From NCBI GenBank assembly GCA_021847645.1, contig JAJZQG010000001.1, positions 1-64,000 of the forward strand: DNA of 64,000 nucleotides. Reading direction: 5' to 3'. The notes under the pieces are model-generated. The model saw nothing but the letters and a program-made list of their open reading frames with translations, was not told the origin of the DNA and ran no database searches. Source of the stretch: Myxococcales bacterium. GTDB lineage: Bacteria; Myxococcota_A; Polyangia; Polyangiales; Polyangiaceae. The position numbers were made by a program, and so were the translations under genes. Shown piece after piece: positions 9,843 to 19,815 of this stretch (position 1 is the first letter of the stretch; each line of letters starts with the position of its first letter).

Positions 9843-11501
9843 ATGCCCGCTTGGTTGAACCGCCGGTCGCCACGATCGTCGTCCCTGGAACTTGCTGGGG
9901 TGCTGCCGAGGACGACGATGCTTCTGGCGGTACTCGCCGTGCTGGTGATTTGGGCAGTGTTTGTCGGCACGGGCCTGCTCGGAATCGACTTCGGGCGTCA
10001 TTGGGACGAGCCTCGGTTGGCGGTGTCCGTGTCGGAAGCGCTGCGCACGGGAAGATTCTTGCCGTTGTTCTTCGTGTATCCCTCCATTCCGTACTGGCTC
10101 ACTCTGCTGCCCGCCCTTCCGCGATTCGTGGCCGGCGCGCACGGCGCCATGCAGTGTCTTGCGAGCGTCGATCCCGCGGTGCCCGTCTCGTGGATTCCTT
10201 GTTACGAGCAGTGGACCCAGAGCGCGGCCGCGGGCTTCGACCCCACTCCGGTCATCCGCCAGGCGCGCGTGCTCTTTCTGTTTGCATCCTCGCTAGCGGT
10301 CCCGTTCACCGCGCTGTTGACTTGGACGTGGCGCGGGCGTGCCGCCGAAGCCGTCCTGGCGGCAGCAGTGGTCGGCCTCTCGTGGGAAGCGGCATATCAC
10401 GCCCGGTGGACCGCGCCCGACGGTGTGCTCATGGCGTTCTCGGCGGCGACGCTCTGGCTGGTCGCACAGGGGGTGCAGCGCCGGAGCATCGGTTGGTTGC
10501 GCATCGCAGCGGTCAGCGCCGCTTGTGGCGCCGCGACCAAGCTCAACGGCGGGATTCTGCTGTTGCCCGTGCTCGTTGCCGGCTTTCTCCAGCTGAGGAG
10601 TCGTCTGCCGAAGGGAGCCGTTGCTCTCCAACTGCTCAGCCTAGCCGGCCTGTTCGCCGCAGCGTTTCTTCTGCTCTGCCCGGGTCCGATGATCGAACCG
10701 CTGCAGTTCGTCGTCGAGATTCTGCACGAGCACCGGCACTACGCGACTGGGCAACCCCCGTACACCGTCGGCGCTGGCCCTGACCACCTCTGGCGTCTCC
10801 TCGTCTACCTGCTAGGCCCGTTCCTATCTCCTCGCTGGTGGTTCGGTCCGATTCTCGGCGCGACCGCGCTGATAGGCGTGGTCGCTGCCTGGAAGAGGAG
10901 CCGGGCGGTCGCGCTGCCCGTGTCGATTCTGGTCGTCGCGTACCTCGCGATCGTGAGCGTGCAACGCGTGATGTTCGTGCGCAACGCGCTGCTCATGGCG
11001 CCTGCGCTGGCTTCGTGGTGCGCTTGGGGTGTGGGGGCGGCGGCGGAAAGGCTCCAGTCTCGCTATGGTCGGGTCGTCGTGCCTGCGGTCGTCGGCGTTG
11101 TTCTGCTGGTGAACGGCGGGTGGCTCGTATCGCAAGCATCGGAGATTGATGAGCCAAGTCGCCCGAGGCACGTACTGGCCGCTTCCGCAGTCGTCGCGGC
11201 CAACCCCGCGACGCTGTTCTACCTGAGTCCGCGCGTGACGCAGGCGTTCTCCGAACAGGGCCGTGCGCTGGGCGCGAACGTGGTCAACGAACCCAAGAAG
11301 GCGGACGTGCTCGTCCTGTGGCTAGCGGAGGTACCGGTTGACGCCATTCCGGCGAATCGGCCCAACACGTTCCTCTTCGGTCTAGGCGCCCCGGAGGTGA
11401 ACTTGAACTACTATCCATCCTGGCTCGAACGGGACCGCATCGTGGCCGTGCGAGCTTCGACTCTCGTGCACTTGCCGGGGCCGAGACGAAGTGAGCGGTA
11501 G
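9843..11501 (+). CDS. GT39/ArnT-like membrane glycosyltransferase
   Basis: A 552-residue polytopic protein with an N-terminal membrane segment followed by GRHWDEPRLAVSVSEALRTG, where the Asp-Glu pair in the first periplasmic loop matches the acidic catalytic site of GT39/ArnT-type (PMT_2) enzymes that use polyprenyl-phosphate sugars. About eleven hydrophobic segments follow, with large loops (for example CYEQWTQSAAAGFDPTPV) and a short soluble C-terminus. Family placement at the GT-C level is fairly secure; sugar and acceptor are unknown. It follows the 7506 gene on the same strand after a 366-bp gap and converges on the TMTC-like gene ending at 11713. Confidence 0.75.
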   Translation: MPAWLNRRSPRSSSLELAGVLPRTTMLLAVLAVLVIWAVFVGTGLLGIDFGRHWDEPRLAVSVSEALRTGRFLPLFFVYPSIPYWLTLLPALPRFVAGAHGAMQCLASVDPAVPVSWIPCYEQWTQSAAAGFDPTPVIRQARVLFLFASSLAVPFTALLTWTWRGRAAEAVLAAAVVGLSWEAAYHARWTAPDGVLMAFSAATLWLVAQGVQRRSIGWLRIAAVSAACGAATKLNGGILLLPVLVAGFLQLRSRLPKGAVALQLLSLAGLFAAAFLLLCPGPMIEPLQFVVEILHEHRHYATGQPPYTVGAGPDHLWRLLVYLLGPFLSPRWWFGPILGATALIGVVAAWKRSRAVALPVSILVVAYLAIVSVQRVMFVRNALLMAPALASWCAWGVGAAAERLQSRYGRVVVPAVVGVVLLVNGGWLVSQASEIDEPSRPRHVLAASAVVAANPATLFYLSPRVTQAFSEQGRALGANVVNEPKKADVLVLWLAEVPVDAIPANRPNTFLFGLGAPEVNLNYYPSWLERDRIVAVRASTLVHLPGPRRSER

Positions 11502-11712
11502 TGGGAGAGCCTTGCCGGACGAAGGTGCCGGTCATCATCGACGGCTCGAACGGCGACGTCTGCGCTCTTTCGCGTCGGCCTCCCGGCGGCGAGAGGGCAG
11601 AACGACCCTCGTGTGCTACGCGATTCCGGCAGTTCTGCACCTACAGCCCGTCTGTGTTCCCATGAGGCGCGATGCCGATACCGGTCTGGGTCGTCCGCAA
11701 CCGGCAGAGCTG

Positions 11713-13659
11713 TCATCGTGGCGAGGCCAGGTCCGTTGGTGGCGTCCACTGCATGTGCTTGCGATAGAGATCGAGCTGCCGGTGGGCTTCGCTCGCCAAC
11801 TCGCTCATGCCGGACGCCTCCGCGTTGTTGCGAAGCTCCGAGACGATTCGGATCGCGTCGTCAAACCGTCCCAGCCGCGCCAGGCCTGCGCCCACCGCGA
11901 GGGCAACCGATGGTGAGAACTTCTGGTCGTTGAGTGCCCATGCCCTGAACCCCGCGCGCACGGCTTCCGTACCGTCGCGTAGTTCTGGGGTTGGTTGGAA
12001 AGCGGCCAGAAGGCTCAAGCGTGCTTCGGGCTCTTCGAGGTAGGGATCCAGAAGAGCCGCTCGATGCAAAGCGGCGACCGCGCCTTGCCGGTCGCCGCGT
12101 GCCATCAGTTGGTCGGCTGCGGCGACCTCGGTGTTGGCTCGTTCTTTGTCGAGCGTGGCATCCGCTGGGTCCTTGGGCTCGTTGCCCCTCCACGGATCTC
12201 GAAGGCCGAGCAGGCCCGCGGTTCGCACAGCGTTTCCGTACGAGTCCATGAAGCCGACGTCGACTTGTATGCACCGCCGGTACTCTGCCAGCGCCAGCTC
12301 GGGGTGCCCCTCGTCCTTGAGGGCGTTTCCGTAGTTGTATCGAGCTCTCACGTTGGCAGGACGCTTGGCGACGGTGTCACCGAGCAGTCTCGCTGTGCTG
12401 CGGTAGAGCTCATTGCGGGCTGCGGTGGTCACGCCCAGCGCGACGACCGCCGCCCCGACGGTCGCCCCGGCGACGCGCGGACTCCTGGTCGCGTGCAAGA
12501 GTGCTAGGGCGAGCAACACCGCGGGGCCGGCCAGTGCCAAGTACAGCCGGCGCTCCGCGACGAGCTCATTCGCCAGCGGAAGGAAGCTGGTTGTCGGTGT
12601 GAGCAGGACAAAGAACCATGCTGACACGAAGCCGACTCGCGGGAACTTCCACAACAAGATGGCCGCTGTGACCATGCATCCGATGGTGATCAGGCCCGCG
12701 GGCATCACGTCACCGAGGGATCGCGCAATCGGCCAGTCGTAGTAGTCGATGCACAACCCCGTGGGCCAGAACATCAACCGCACGTAGTGCGCCACGACGC
12801 CCAGCTGCGATCGCGCGTAATCGATGGGCGTCAGCATCGTGAACCCGAAGCCCTGTGAGTGCGCCGGGCGGACGGCGATCACGAGCGCGCCGATGCAACT
12901 CGCGGCTATTCCGCCGTGCAGCACCCCGTTGCGCGCCAACGAGCGCCGGAAGGAGCCCGAGAGAAAGGCCCGGTCGAGAAGCAGCGCCGAGAGCGGGAGC
13001 GTGACCGCTATTTCCTTGCTCCAGCACGCCAGCGCCGTGCTCGCACACGCCAAGCCCGACCACAACCATCGCCGCGCGCCGGGCACACTGGCACGAACGA
13101 CCGCGCCCAGCGCCAATAGGTAACCCAGCGACGCCAGCACTTCGTAGCGGTGCACGATGTACGTCACGGCAGAGGTGTGGAGCGGGTGAACGGCCCAGAG
13201 CAGCGCCGAAAACGTCGCGAGCGCCTGAGCGTGGGCGTGCACCGACGCGGGAGGTTCGCGTGCCGACGCCAGTGTCGCGACGAGTTCGCGCAGAGCGAGC
13301 GCGACGGCCGCGTGCAGAATGATGTTCACTAGGCGGAACCCGGCGGGCGAGGCGCCCGAGATGATCCAGTTCAATGCGAAGGTGAGTGTCGCCACCGGTC
13401 GCGACGTGCTGGCCCACGCGGGCGGCCAAAGGTGGTGCGCCGCATCGTTCGCGAGGATGTCGATGTTGTCGTCAAAGACGAACGGAGCATGCAGCGCGTG
13501 CAAGTAGGGAGCGACCGCCGCGATAGCCACGAGCGCGCGCTGGAGCCACACGCCGTGCCTGTTCGTGAACTCGGGAGGCGCGGCAGCCACGCCGGCAAGC
13601 TCCGGGGCCGAGATGGGGGGTTCGTCTCGCGGTGTGCTTGCTTGACCCGGAACAGCCAT
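11713..13659 (-). CDS. TMTC-like O-glycosyltransferase-type membrane protein with TPR tail (copy 1)
   Basis: About 648 residues from the ATG at 13659. After the first membrane segment comes FVFDDNIDILAND, whose DD pair corresponds to the acidic motif of TMTC-family GT-C proteins, then LVNIILHAAVALAL and HPLHTSAVTYIVHRYE, a hallmark of this family. About ten hydrophobic segments are followed by some 240 soluble residues with TPR-like helices (RARYNYGNALKDEGHPELALAEYRR has the repeat pattern). Eukaryotic TMTC proteins are O-mannosyltransferases; transfer of that activity to this bacterial protein is inference. Clear paralogue of the gene at 27436-29388, and more distantly of 32191-34449. Confidence 0.75.
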   Translation of the reverse strand: MAVPGQASTPRDEPPISAPELAGVAAAPPEFTNRHGVWLQRALVAIAAVAPYLHALHAPFVFDDNIDILANDAAHHLWPPAWASTSRPVATLTFALNWIISGASPAGFRLVNIILHAAVALALRELVATLASAREPPASVHAHAQALATFSALLWAVHPLHTSAVTYIVHRYEVLASLGYLLALGAVVRASVPGARRWLWSGLACASTALACWSKEIAVTLPLSALLLDRAFLSGSFRRSLARNGVLHGGIAASCIGALVIAVRPAHSQGFGFTMLTPIDYARSQLGVVAHYVRLMFWPTGLCIDYYDWPIARSLGDVMPAGLITIGCMVTAAILLWKFPRVGFVSAWFFVLLTPTTSFLPLANELVAERRLYLALAGPAVLLALALLHATRSPRVAGATVGAAVVALGVTTAARNELYRSTARLLGDTVAKRPANVRARYNYGNALKDEGHPELALAEYRRCIQVDVGFMDSYGNAVRTAGLLGLRDPWRGNEPKDPADATLDKERANTEVAAADQLMARGDRQGAVAALHRAALLDPYLEEPEARLSLLAAFQPTPELRDGTEAVRAGFRAWALNDQKFSPSVALAVGAGLARLGRFDDAIRIVSELRNNAEASGMSELASEAHRQLDLYRKHMQWTPPTDLASPR

Positions 13660-13919
13660 CTTCCGAATTGTAGACGACGTGCCGAGGGACGTCTTCCCGG
13701 AATGACAGCGCACCAGGCTACCCGGCCAGACGGATGAGCAGACGAACCGAGGACTCGCGCATTCTGCGCTGAGGCGTGTGGGATGTTCGGCGGGCCGTGA
13801 TGGGGCTCATCACCCGGTTGCTGCGATGTCGCCCGCGGATAGGGCTCACGGCGCTGCTCAGCACGCGGTGAAGCCACGCGCCCGTTCGATCTTGCGATTC
13901 AAGCGGTTCGTTCTCTGCC

Positions 13920-15464
13920 ATGATGTCGCCGAACACGGTGAACGCTCCAGCCAGCCACCAGAAAAGCGAGCCAACGAGCCGATGGCGGACCGACCGTCTC
14001 ATCGCGGTGTGGATCGTCCTTGCGCTGCTAGCGGTGTTTCAACTCAATCTCGGCTTCACTCCGGGCAACGACGCCAAGGGGACGATCTACACGGCGGCCA
14101 CGTTGCTCGCGAAAGGTCGCGTCACGTTCACGCCCGAAACCGAGCCGTTCATGTTCCTGTGGCAGGTCGACACGCCGAGCGGCCCGCGGCAAGGGTCGCT
14201 CGTGGACTGGACCTCGCCCGTAGCGGGCGTCTCGCCGCGCGAACTGCTCTCACGCGGCGCCCTGCGGCTCGAAGGTCCCAAGTACTACATCGCGCCCAGC
14301 CGCGCCGGCGGGTACGTGAACGCATTCGGTTTGGCTCCGTCACTTGCGGCACTACCGGTCTTCGGCGTTCTCTCCTTGGTGCTCGGCGACCTTCGGCTTC
14401 ACCCGGTCGCACTCTGGTACGGCGGCAAGTTCGCCGCGTCGCTCTTTGTGGCGATGGCCGTCGCGCTCTCGTTTCTCAGCGCGCGTCGGCTCGGCGCCGG
14501 GCAGCGCGTCGCGTTGATCGTGGCCAGTGTCCACGGCCTCGGTACGTGCGCATGGGCCGTTCTGTCCCAAACTCTGTGGCAGCAGGCTCCGGCGGGGTTC
14601 TTTCTCGCCCTGGGCGTCGCTGCTTTCGTGTCCACCGACGGACAAGCCCGAAGTCGGCCACTGGCACTGGCCGGCGCAGCGTTCGGCCTTGCGACCGCCT
14701 GTCGGGCCACTAGCGTCGTCGTCCTGGTCGTGGTTGGGCTGCATCTTGCGTTGAAGCACCGGCGTGATGTGATCCCATTCGTGGCCGGCGCGTTCGCTCC
14801 CGTCGTGGCCTGGATGGCCGTCAATACATGGCAGTTCGGGACACCGTGGACCGTCGGGCAACTGATCGATGCTCGTCCGCTCGCGGTCCTACGCACGGGA
14901 AGTCCGCAAGTCTTTCGGCTGCCGTTCGAAGGGCTTGCTGGGCTCTTGGTGAGCCCTGGCCGTGGGATGCTCGTTTTTTCCCCGGTGCTGGGCTTCGCGC
15001 TGTGGGGATGGCTGCGCGCCTGGCGCCGCCCAGACGCGGAAGCCTTGCGGATCCTGTCGCTGGCAGGCGGCGCTGTTGCGCTGCTCGAGGCAACGCACTT
15101 CGACTGGTGGGGCGGTTGGACGTACGGGTACAGAAGGATTGCCGACATCATCCCCCTGCTCGTGCCCGGGCTGGTTCCTGCCCTTGCGCTTGTAACGAAG
15201 TCGCTCGTCCGGCGTGTGGCGTTCGGCCTGGCGCTCGCGTACTCCGTCTTCGTGCAGGCGCTGGGAGCGTTCGCATACGACCTCGATGGCTGGAACGCGC
15301 GGGTGGTCGATGGCGTAGCCCGTGACGTGGACCGCCCCGAGTTCCGTCGGCGGCTGTGGTCCATCAGCGATTCGCCGATCTTGTACTATGCCACGCATTG
15401 GACGGAGGCCCGCAAGCGTCGCGCGGCGTGGATCGACAACTGGCTGCGTCGGCCGACCGCTTGA
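13920..15464 (+). CDS. GT-C-like polytopic membrane protein
   Basis: A 514-residue integral membrane protein starting at tandem ATG codons. One N-terminal membrane helix is followed by GFTPGNDAKGTIYTAATLLAKG, an acidic first loop as in GT-C enzymes, and a long extracytoplasmic segment (about 80-135) before the next helix. About nine further hydrophobic segments follow, and the C-terminal tail has YYATHWTEARKRR. It resembles the glycosyltransferase-39-like proteins common in bacterial polysaccharide loci. Divergent from the TMTC-like gene with 260 bp between them; the rfb operon starts 111 bp downstream with its own predicted promoter. Confidence 0.68.
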   Translation: MMSPNTVNAPASHQKSEPTSRWRTDRLIAVWIVLALLAVFQLNLGFTPGNDAKGTIYTAATLLAKGRVTFTPETEPFMFLWQVDTPSGPRQGSLVDWTSPVAGVSPRELLSRGALRLEGPKYYIAPSRAGGYVNAFGLAPSLAALPVFGVLSLVLGDLRLHPVALWYGGKFAASLFVAMAVALSFLSARRLGAGQRVALIVASVHGLGTCAWAVLSQTLWQQAPAGFFLALGVAAFVSTDGQARSRPLALAGAAFGLATACRATSVVVLVVVGLHLALKHRRDVIPFVAGAFAPVVAWMAVNTWQFGTPWTVGQLIDARPLAVLRTGSPQVFRLPFEGLAGLLVSPGRGMLVFSPVLGFALWGWLRAWRRPDAEALRILSLAGGAVALLEATHFDWWGGWTYGYRRIADIIPLLVPGLVPALALVTKSLVRRVAFGLALAYSVFVQALGAFAYDLDGWNARVVDGVARDVDRPEFRRRLWSISDSPILYYATHWTEARKRRAAWIDNWLRRPTA

Positions 15465-15511
15465 CGAGCCTGCAGGGCGCGATCGGGCGCATCGCGCTCG
15501 CGCACCCGGGC

Positions 15512-15540
15512 TTGACGCTGTCCTGGCCGACCGTGATACT
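15512..15540 (+). promoter_or_regulatory. Sigma-70-type promoter for the rfbFGH operon
   Basis: TTGACG (15512-15517), a 17-nt spacer and GATACT (15535-15540) form a -35/-10 pair matching the housekeeping consensus at five and four of six positions. Transcription would begin near 15547, leaving a leader of about 29 nt before the rfbF ATG at 15576. It lies in the intergenic gap just after the preceding membrane-protein gene. Confidence 0.5.
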
Positions 15541-15575
15541 TCACCCCAAACAGGCCACTACAAACCGAGATCCGA

Positions 15576-16343
15576 ATGAAGACCATCATCCTCGCCGGCG
15601 GGCTCGGAACGCGGCTTGCGGAAGAGACCGACGTGCGACCGAAGCCGATGATTGAAGTTGGCGGTCGGCCCTTGCTGTGGCACGTGATGAGCATCTACGC
15701 CGCATACGGCTTCTCGGAGTTCGTGGTGGCGCTGGGCCACAAGGCCGAGCACATCAAGCGCTACTTCCTCGAGTATCACGGCATGAGCGGCGACCTCACG
15801 ATCGAGCTCGCCACGGGCAAGGTCGAGTCCCACGCAGGCCCCAGGCCGGACTGGCGCGTGCACCTGGTGGACACCGGTCAGGAGACGCAGACCGGCGGCC
15901 GGTTGCGCCGCCTGCAAGCGCACGTGGCCGACGGCACGTTCATGATGACCTATGGCGACGGCGTCGCCGACATCGATATAACCCGGCTGCTCGCGTTCCA
16001 TCGAAGCCACGGTCGGCTTGCGACGGTGACGGCGGTCCGCCCCCCGGCGCGCTTCGGGAGCCTGGAGTTGGACGGCAACCGAGTGACGCACTTCAGGGAG
16101 AAACCTCTGGCAGGGGAGGGCTGGATCAACGGTGGCTTCTTCGTGCTGGAGCCAGCAGCGATCGACTTGATCGCTGGTGATCTCACGCTCTGGGAGCACG
16201 AGCCGATGGAGCAGCTCGCGCGGGACGACCAACTGCGTGCGTACTTGCACGATGGCTATTGGCAGCCGGTGGACACGTTGCGCGAAAAGCGGATCCTGGA
16301 ATCCTTGTGGGAGTCGGGCAGGGCTCCCTGGAAGGTGTGGTGA
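15576..16343 (+). CDS. rfbF: Glucose-1-phosphate cytidylyltransferase
   Basis: A 255-residue nucleotidyltransferase that makes CDP-glucose from CTP and glucose-1-phosphate, the entry step of CDP-3,6-dideoxyhexose synthesis. The N-terminal signature GGLGTRLAEET and the RPKPMIEVGG segment are those of RfbF, and YGDGVADID holds the metal-binding Asp of the active site. Length matches the family (about 257). First gene of a tight set of three: its TGA overlaps the ATG of rfbG by one base. The cytidylyl rather than uridylyl/thymidylyl assignment rests on motif similarity and on the rfbG/rfbH neighbours. Confidence 0.92.
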   Translation: MKTIILAGGLGTRLAEETDVRPKPMIEVGGRPLLWHVMSIYAAYGFSEFVVALGHKAEHIKRYFLEYHGMSGDLTIELATGKVESHAGPRPDWRVHLVDTGQETQTGGRLRRLQAHVADGTFMMTYGDGVADIDITRLLAFHRSHGRLATVTAVRPPARFGSLELDGNRVTHFREKPLAGEGWINGGFFVLEPAAIDLIAGDLTLWEHEPMEQLARDDQLRAYLHDGYWQPVDTLREKRILESLWESGRAPWKVW

Positions 16344-17326
16344 TGGGTGGTTCATGGTCGGGACGCCGAGTCCTGGTGACGGGCGCGACCGGGCTCGTCG
16401 GGTCGTGGTTGGTCCCGGCGCTGCTGGAACGCGGCGCGTTCGTGGCGGGTCTGGTTCGTGACCATGACCCGCAAAGAGAATTGGTTCGGTCCGGAATGAT
16501 CCGAAACATCGCCGTGGTCACGGGGGCGTTGGAGGACTTCCGCGTCGTCGAGCGGGCCGTGGTCGAGCATGATGTCGACACGATCATCCACCTGGGGGCA
16601 CAGGCCATCGTGGGCACCGCGTTGGCGAGCCCGCTGCCCACCTTCGAGTCCAACGTGATGGGCACGGTGCACGTGCTGGAGGCCGCACGGCGCCGAGCCG
16701 ACCGCGTCCGGGCAGTGGTGGTTGCGTCGAGCGACAAGGCCTACGGCGACAGCGAGACACTGCCCTACACGGAAGCCATGCCACCGCTGGGGCGTCACCC
16801 GTACGACGTGTCGAAGTCGTGCGCGGACCTGATTTCGGTCGCGTACCATCGAACCTACGGACTGCCCGTGGTGGTGGCACGTTGCGGGAACATCTACGGC
16901 GGTGGTGACCTGAACTGGAGTCGCATCGTGCCCGGGGCCGTTCGGAGCCTGTACTTCGGACAGCGCCCGGAGATACGCAGCGATGGCACGTTCATCCGGG
17001 ACTACGTGTACGTTCGCGATGCCGTCGACGCATACCTTTCGATGGCGGAGATGGCTGATCGCGACGGGGTCTGTGGCGAGGCGTTCAACTTCGGGCCGCA
17101 GCGCCCGTTCACGGTGCTCGAAGTGGTGGAGCGACTGAGCCGGCTGATGGGCCGGGACGACCTTCCGCCCAAGATCCTGGGCACGGCGAAGGGCGAGATT
17201 CGCGAGCAGTACCTGTGCTCCGACAAAGCCCGGGCGCGGTTGGGCTGGGCGCCAGCGTGGTCGCTGGACGACGGCTTGAAGGAAACCGCCGCGTGGTACC
17301 GGGCGTACTTGGAGCATGGCGCATGA
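16343..17326 (+). CDS. rfbG: CDP-glucose 4,6-dehydratase-like SDR enzyme
   Basis: A 327-residue extended short-chain dehydrogenase, predicted to convert CDP-glucose into CDP-4-keto-6-deoxyglucose. The start at 16343 lies in TGATG at the end of rfbF. Visible motifs: Rossmann [10 protein letters not shown], the catalytic SSDKAYG segment, and the YDVSK pair (Tyr-x3-Lys). FNFGPQ and the C-terminal [11 protein letters not shown] are typical of sugar-nucleotide dehydratases. Its stop overlaps the start of rfbH as ATGA. The family also contains related epimerases; the rfbF-rfbG-rfbH order supports the dehydratase call. Confidence 0.88.
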   Translation: MGGSWSGRRVLVTGATGLVGSWLVPALLERGAFVAGLVRDHDPQRELVRSGMIRNIAVVTGALEDFRVVERAVVEHDVDTIIHLGAQAIVGTALASPLPTFESNVMGTVHVLEAARRRADRVRAVVVASSDKAYGDSETLPYTEAMPPLGRHPYDVSKSCADLISVAYHRTYGLPVVVARCGNIYGGGDLNWSRIVPGAVRSLYFGQRPEIRSDGTFIRDYVYVRDAVDAYLSMAEMADRDGVCGEAFNFGPQRPFTVLEVVERLSRLMGRDDLPPKILGTAKGEIREQYLCSDKARARLGWAPAWSLDDGLKETAAWYRAYLEHGA

Positions 17327-18642
17327 ACCGACCCTCGGAGGAGCTGCGCCGGCAAATCCTGGAACTGGTTCGGCAGTACCACGATGTCCGCTGGCCGGCT
17401 CCCGTGTTCGAGCCCGGCGTCACATCCGTGCCTGTGTCGGCGAAAGTATTCGACGCCGAGGAGTTGACGTGCCTCGCCGACTCGGCCCTGGACTTCTGGC
17501 TGACCGCCGGGCGCTTCGCGGACGAGCTCGAATTGGGACTCGCCGAGTTCGTCGGCGTGCGACACGCGCGATTGGTCAACAGCGGGTCGAGCGCGAACCT
17601 CCTGGCGCTCACGGCCCTCACCTCGCCCCAGCTGGGCGATCGGAGGCTCCGGCCGGGAGACGAGGTGATCACCGTGGCTGCGGCGTTCCCCACGACGGTG
17701 AATCCAATCCTGCAGAACGGCCTGCTCCCTGTCTTCGTGGACGTTCGCGCCTCCGACTACAACGTGGACCCGTCGCAGCTCGAGCCGGCGTGGTCACCGC
17801 GGACGCGTGCGGTCATGCTGGCCCACACGCTCGGCACCCCATTCGATGTCGCCGCTGTGCAAGCCTTCTGCAAGCGGCATGACCTGTGGCTCGTCGAGGA
17901 CTGCTGTGATGCCCTGGGCAGCCGCTACGAGGGGGCGGCGGTGGGGACCTTCGGACAGCTCGCGACGCTCTCCTTCTATCCGGCGCACCACATCACGCTG
18001 GGAGAAGGCGGCTGCGTTCTGACAGACGACCCCTTGTTGGACAGGGTCGTCACGTCATTGCGGGATTGGGGGCGGGACTGCTGGTGCAAGCCCGGGCACG
18101 ACAACACCTGTGGTCGCCGGTTCCAACAGCAGTTCGGGACCCTGCCTTTCGGCTACGACCACAAGTATGTCTACAGCCACCTTGGCTACAACCTGAAGGT
18201 GACCGACATGCAGGCCGCCGTGGGAGTCGCGCAGCTGCGCAAGCTCCCGGGCTTCATCGAGGCGCGCCGGCGGAACTTCGCCCGGCTGCGCGCCGGGCTG
18301 GCGGACCTGGCTGACGTGCTGCACTTGCCCACCGCGAGTGGCGGAGCCGAGCCCTCGTGGTTCGGCTTCGCGATCGGCGTCAGGTCCGTGGCCCCCTTCG
18401 ACCGTCGCGACCTGGTGCAGCACCTGGAGAGCCGTCGGATTGCCACGCGCCAGCTGTTCGGTGGCAATCTGCTGCGTCAGCCGGCCTATCAAGACATTCC
18501 GCATCGCGTCGTGGGCAGCCTGCCGCAGACCGATTCGGTGGCGGAAACGGTCTTCTGGGTGGGCGTACATCCCGGGCTGAGCGACGAGATGATCGACTAC
18601 ATGATTGACGCCATCCGGGAGTTCTGCCGGGCCCGAGGCTGA
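17323..18642 (+). CDS. rfbH: CDP-4-keto-6-deoxyglucose 3-dehydrase (E1)
   Basis: A 439-residue PMP/PLP- and iron-sulfur-dependent dehydrase that removes the C3 hydroxyl of CDP-4-keto-6-deoxyglucose. In the aspartate-aminotransferase-like fold, the Schiff-base lysine is replaced by His ([15 protein letters not shown]222/H223), the defining feature of this enzyme. C195, C253, C255 and C263 follow the E1 cluster pattern C-x57-C-x1-C-x7-C exactly, so the [2Fe-2S] site is intact. Start overlaps the rfbG stop (ATGA). E1 normally needs a reductase partner (E3, AscD/RfbI type), which is not in this window. Product feeds 3,6-dideoxy or branched sugars. Confidence 0.93.
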   Translation: MNRPSEELRRQILELVRQYHDVRWPAPVFEPGVTSVPVSAKVFDAEELTCLADSALDFWLTAGRFADELELGLAEFVGVRHARLVNSGSSANLLALTALTSPQLGDRRLRPGDEVITVAAAFPTTVNPILQNGLLPVFVDVRASDYNVDPSQLEPAWSPRTRAVMLAHTLGTPFDVAAVQAFCKRHDLWLVEDCCDALGSRYEGAAVGTFGQLATLSFYPAHHITLGEGGCVLTDDPLLDRVVTSLRDWGRDCWCKPGHDNTCGRRFQQQFGTLPFGYDHKYVYSHLGYNLKVTDMQAAVGVAQLRKLPGFIEARRRNFARLRAGLADLADVLHLPTASGGAEPSWFGFAIGVRSVAPFDRRDLVQHLESRRIATRQLFGGNLLRQPAYQDIPHRVVGSLPQTDSVAETVFWVGVHPGLSDEMIDYMIDAIREFCRARG

Positions 18643-18665
18643 TCTGCGCTGAAGATGGCCGGAGG

Positions 18666-19598
18666 TCAGTCGAAGTTGATGCGCTCTTTTTCGATGACGC
18701 GGGGGCGGTTCATGACCTGGGTGTGAATGGCCGCGACGTACTCGCCAAGCATGCCGATGAAGGTGAGCTGGACCGCGGAGAAGAAGAACAGCCCGATGAC
18801 CAGCGGTGCCATTCCGGTTTCGAACCAGTTCCACGCCACGAGCTTGTAGACGAAGTAGGCGAGCGCCACGAGCAGGCTCAAGCCGGAGATCGCAAAGCCG
18901 CCCATCGTAGCGAGCCGAAGCGGGACCTTCGAGTGGCTGGTGATGCCCAGCATCGCCATGTCGTAGAGCGTGTAGAAGTTGTTCTTGGTGATCCCCCGCT
19001 TGCGCGTTGGCTGCAGGAACTCGACTTCGGCGCGAGGGTAGCCCAGGTCGCAGATCAATCCGCGGAAGTAGGGGTAGGGATCCTGGATCGTCCGGAGCAC
19101 TGCGATCACATCGCGGTCATAGAGACCGAACCCGGTGAAGTTCTTGACCAGGTCGACCTCGGCGACGGCGCCGATGATGTTGTAGTAGGCCTTGCGGACC
19201 GCGAAGAGCAGGAAGGACTCCTCGCTCTTGGACTTCACGCCCACGACGACCTTGAACCCCTGTTCCCACTTGTCGATGAACTGAGGAATCAGCTCGGGCG
19301 GATCCTGCAGGTCAGAGGCCATGCCGATGACGGCGTCGCCGCTGGCCTGGATGAGTCCGTGGAACGGGGACCTGATGTGTCCAAAGTTGCGGACGTTGGC
19401 GATGATCTTGACCCGGCGATCCTGGCGGGCCATCTCCTTGAGCACCTCGAGGGTGCCGTCGGTCGATGCGTTATCGATGTAGATGATCTCGAGCTCGTAG
19501 CTGGGAAGGTCCTGGAACACGGCCTGGACCCGGCGGTACAACTCGCCGACGTTCTGCTCTTCGTTGAAGCAGGGGGCCACGATGCTGATGCGTTTCAC
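18666..19598 (-). CDS. GT2 polyprenyl-phosphate glycosyltransferase (DPM1/GtrB-like)
   Basis: A 310-residue family-2 glycosyltransferase anchored in the membrane. It begins MKRISIVAPCFNEEQNVGEL, with YIDNASTDGT and the acidic ASDLQDPPE motif that binds the nucleotide sugar and metal. The catalytic domain (about 1-225) is followed by two C-terminal membrane helices (about 230-255 and 265-290), the layout of enzymes such as GtrB/ArnC that charge polyprenyl phosphate. That product is the donor class used by GT-C enzymes, several of which surround it. Transcribed opposite to its neighbours, ending 24 bp after the rfbH stop. Confidence 0.88.
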   Translation of the reverse strand: MKRISIVAPCFNEEQNVGELYRRVQAVFQDLPSYELEIIYIDNASTDGTLEVLKEMARQDRRVKIIANVRNFGHIRSPFHGLIQASGDAVIGMASDLQDPPELIPQFIDKWEQGFKVVVGVKSKSEESFLLFAVRKAYYNIIGAVAEVDLVKNFTGFGLYDRDVIAVLRTIQDPYPYFRGLICDLGYPRAEVEFLQPTRKRGITKNNFYTLYDMAMLGITSHSKVPLRLATMGGFAISGLSLLVALAYFVYKLVAWNWFETGMAPLVIGLFFFSAVQLTFIGMLGEYVAAIHTQVMNRPRVIEKERINFD

Positions 19599-19815
19599 GT
19601 CGCGTCTCCGGAGGCAGCAGTCCGACCTGGGGATGCGAGTCTAGTACGGAAGCGGTGCTCAAGGGAACGGAACGGCTCGTGGTCGGCGGTGGCACGCGTG
19701 TACGGGGGCGCGAAGGGCAAGCAGCCGGCCCTGCGCACGGCCGCCTCGTCTTGCTTCCCGCACGACGATTTGACATGATCCAAACCCACATCTTCCCTGC
19801 GCAGAGCCACCAAGC

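Noticed and set aside
19770-19798. Perfect TTGACA 46 bp before the ThDP gene as a promoter
   Set aside because: At 16-18 bp spacing no acceptable -10 is present (TTCCCT or similar), so only half of a promoter is supported.
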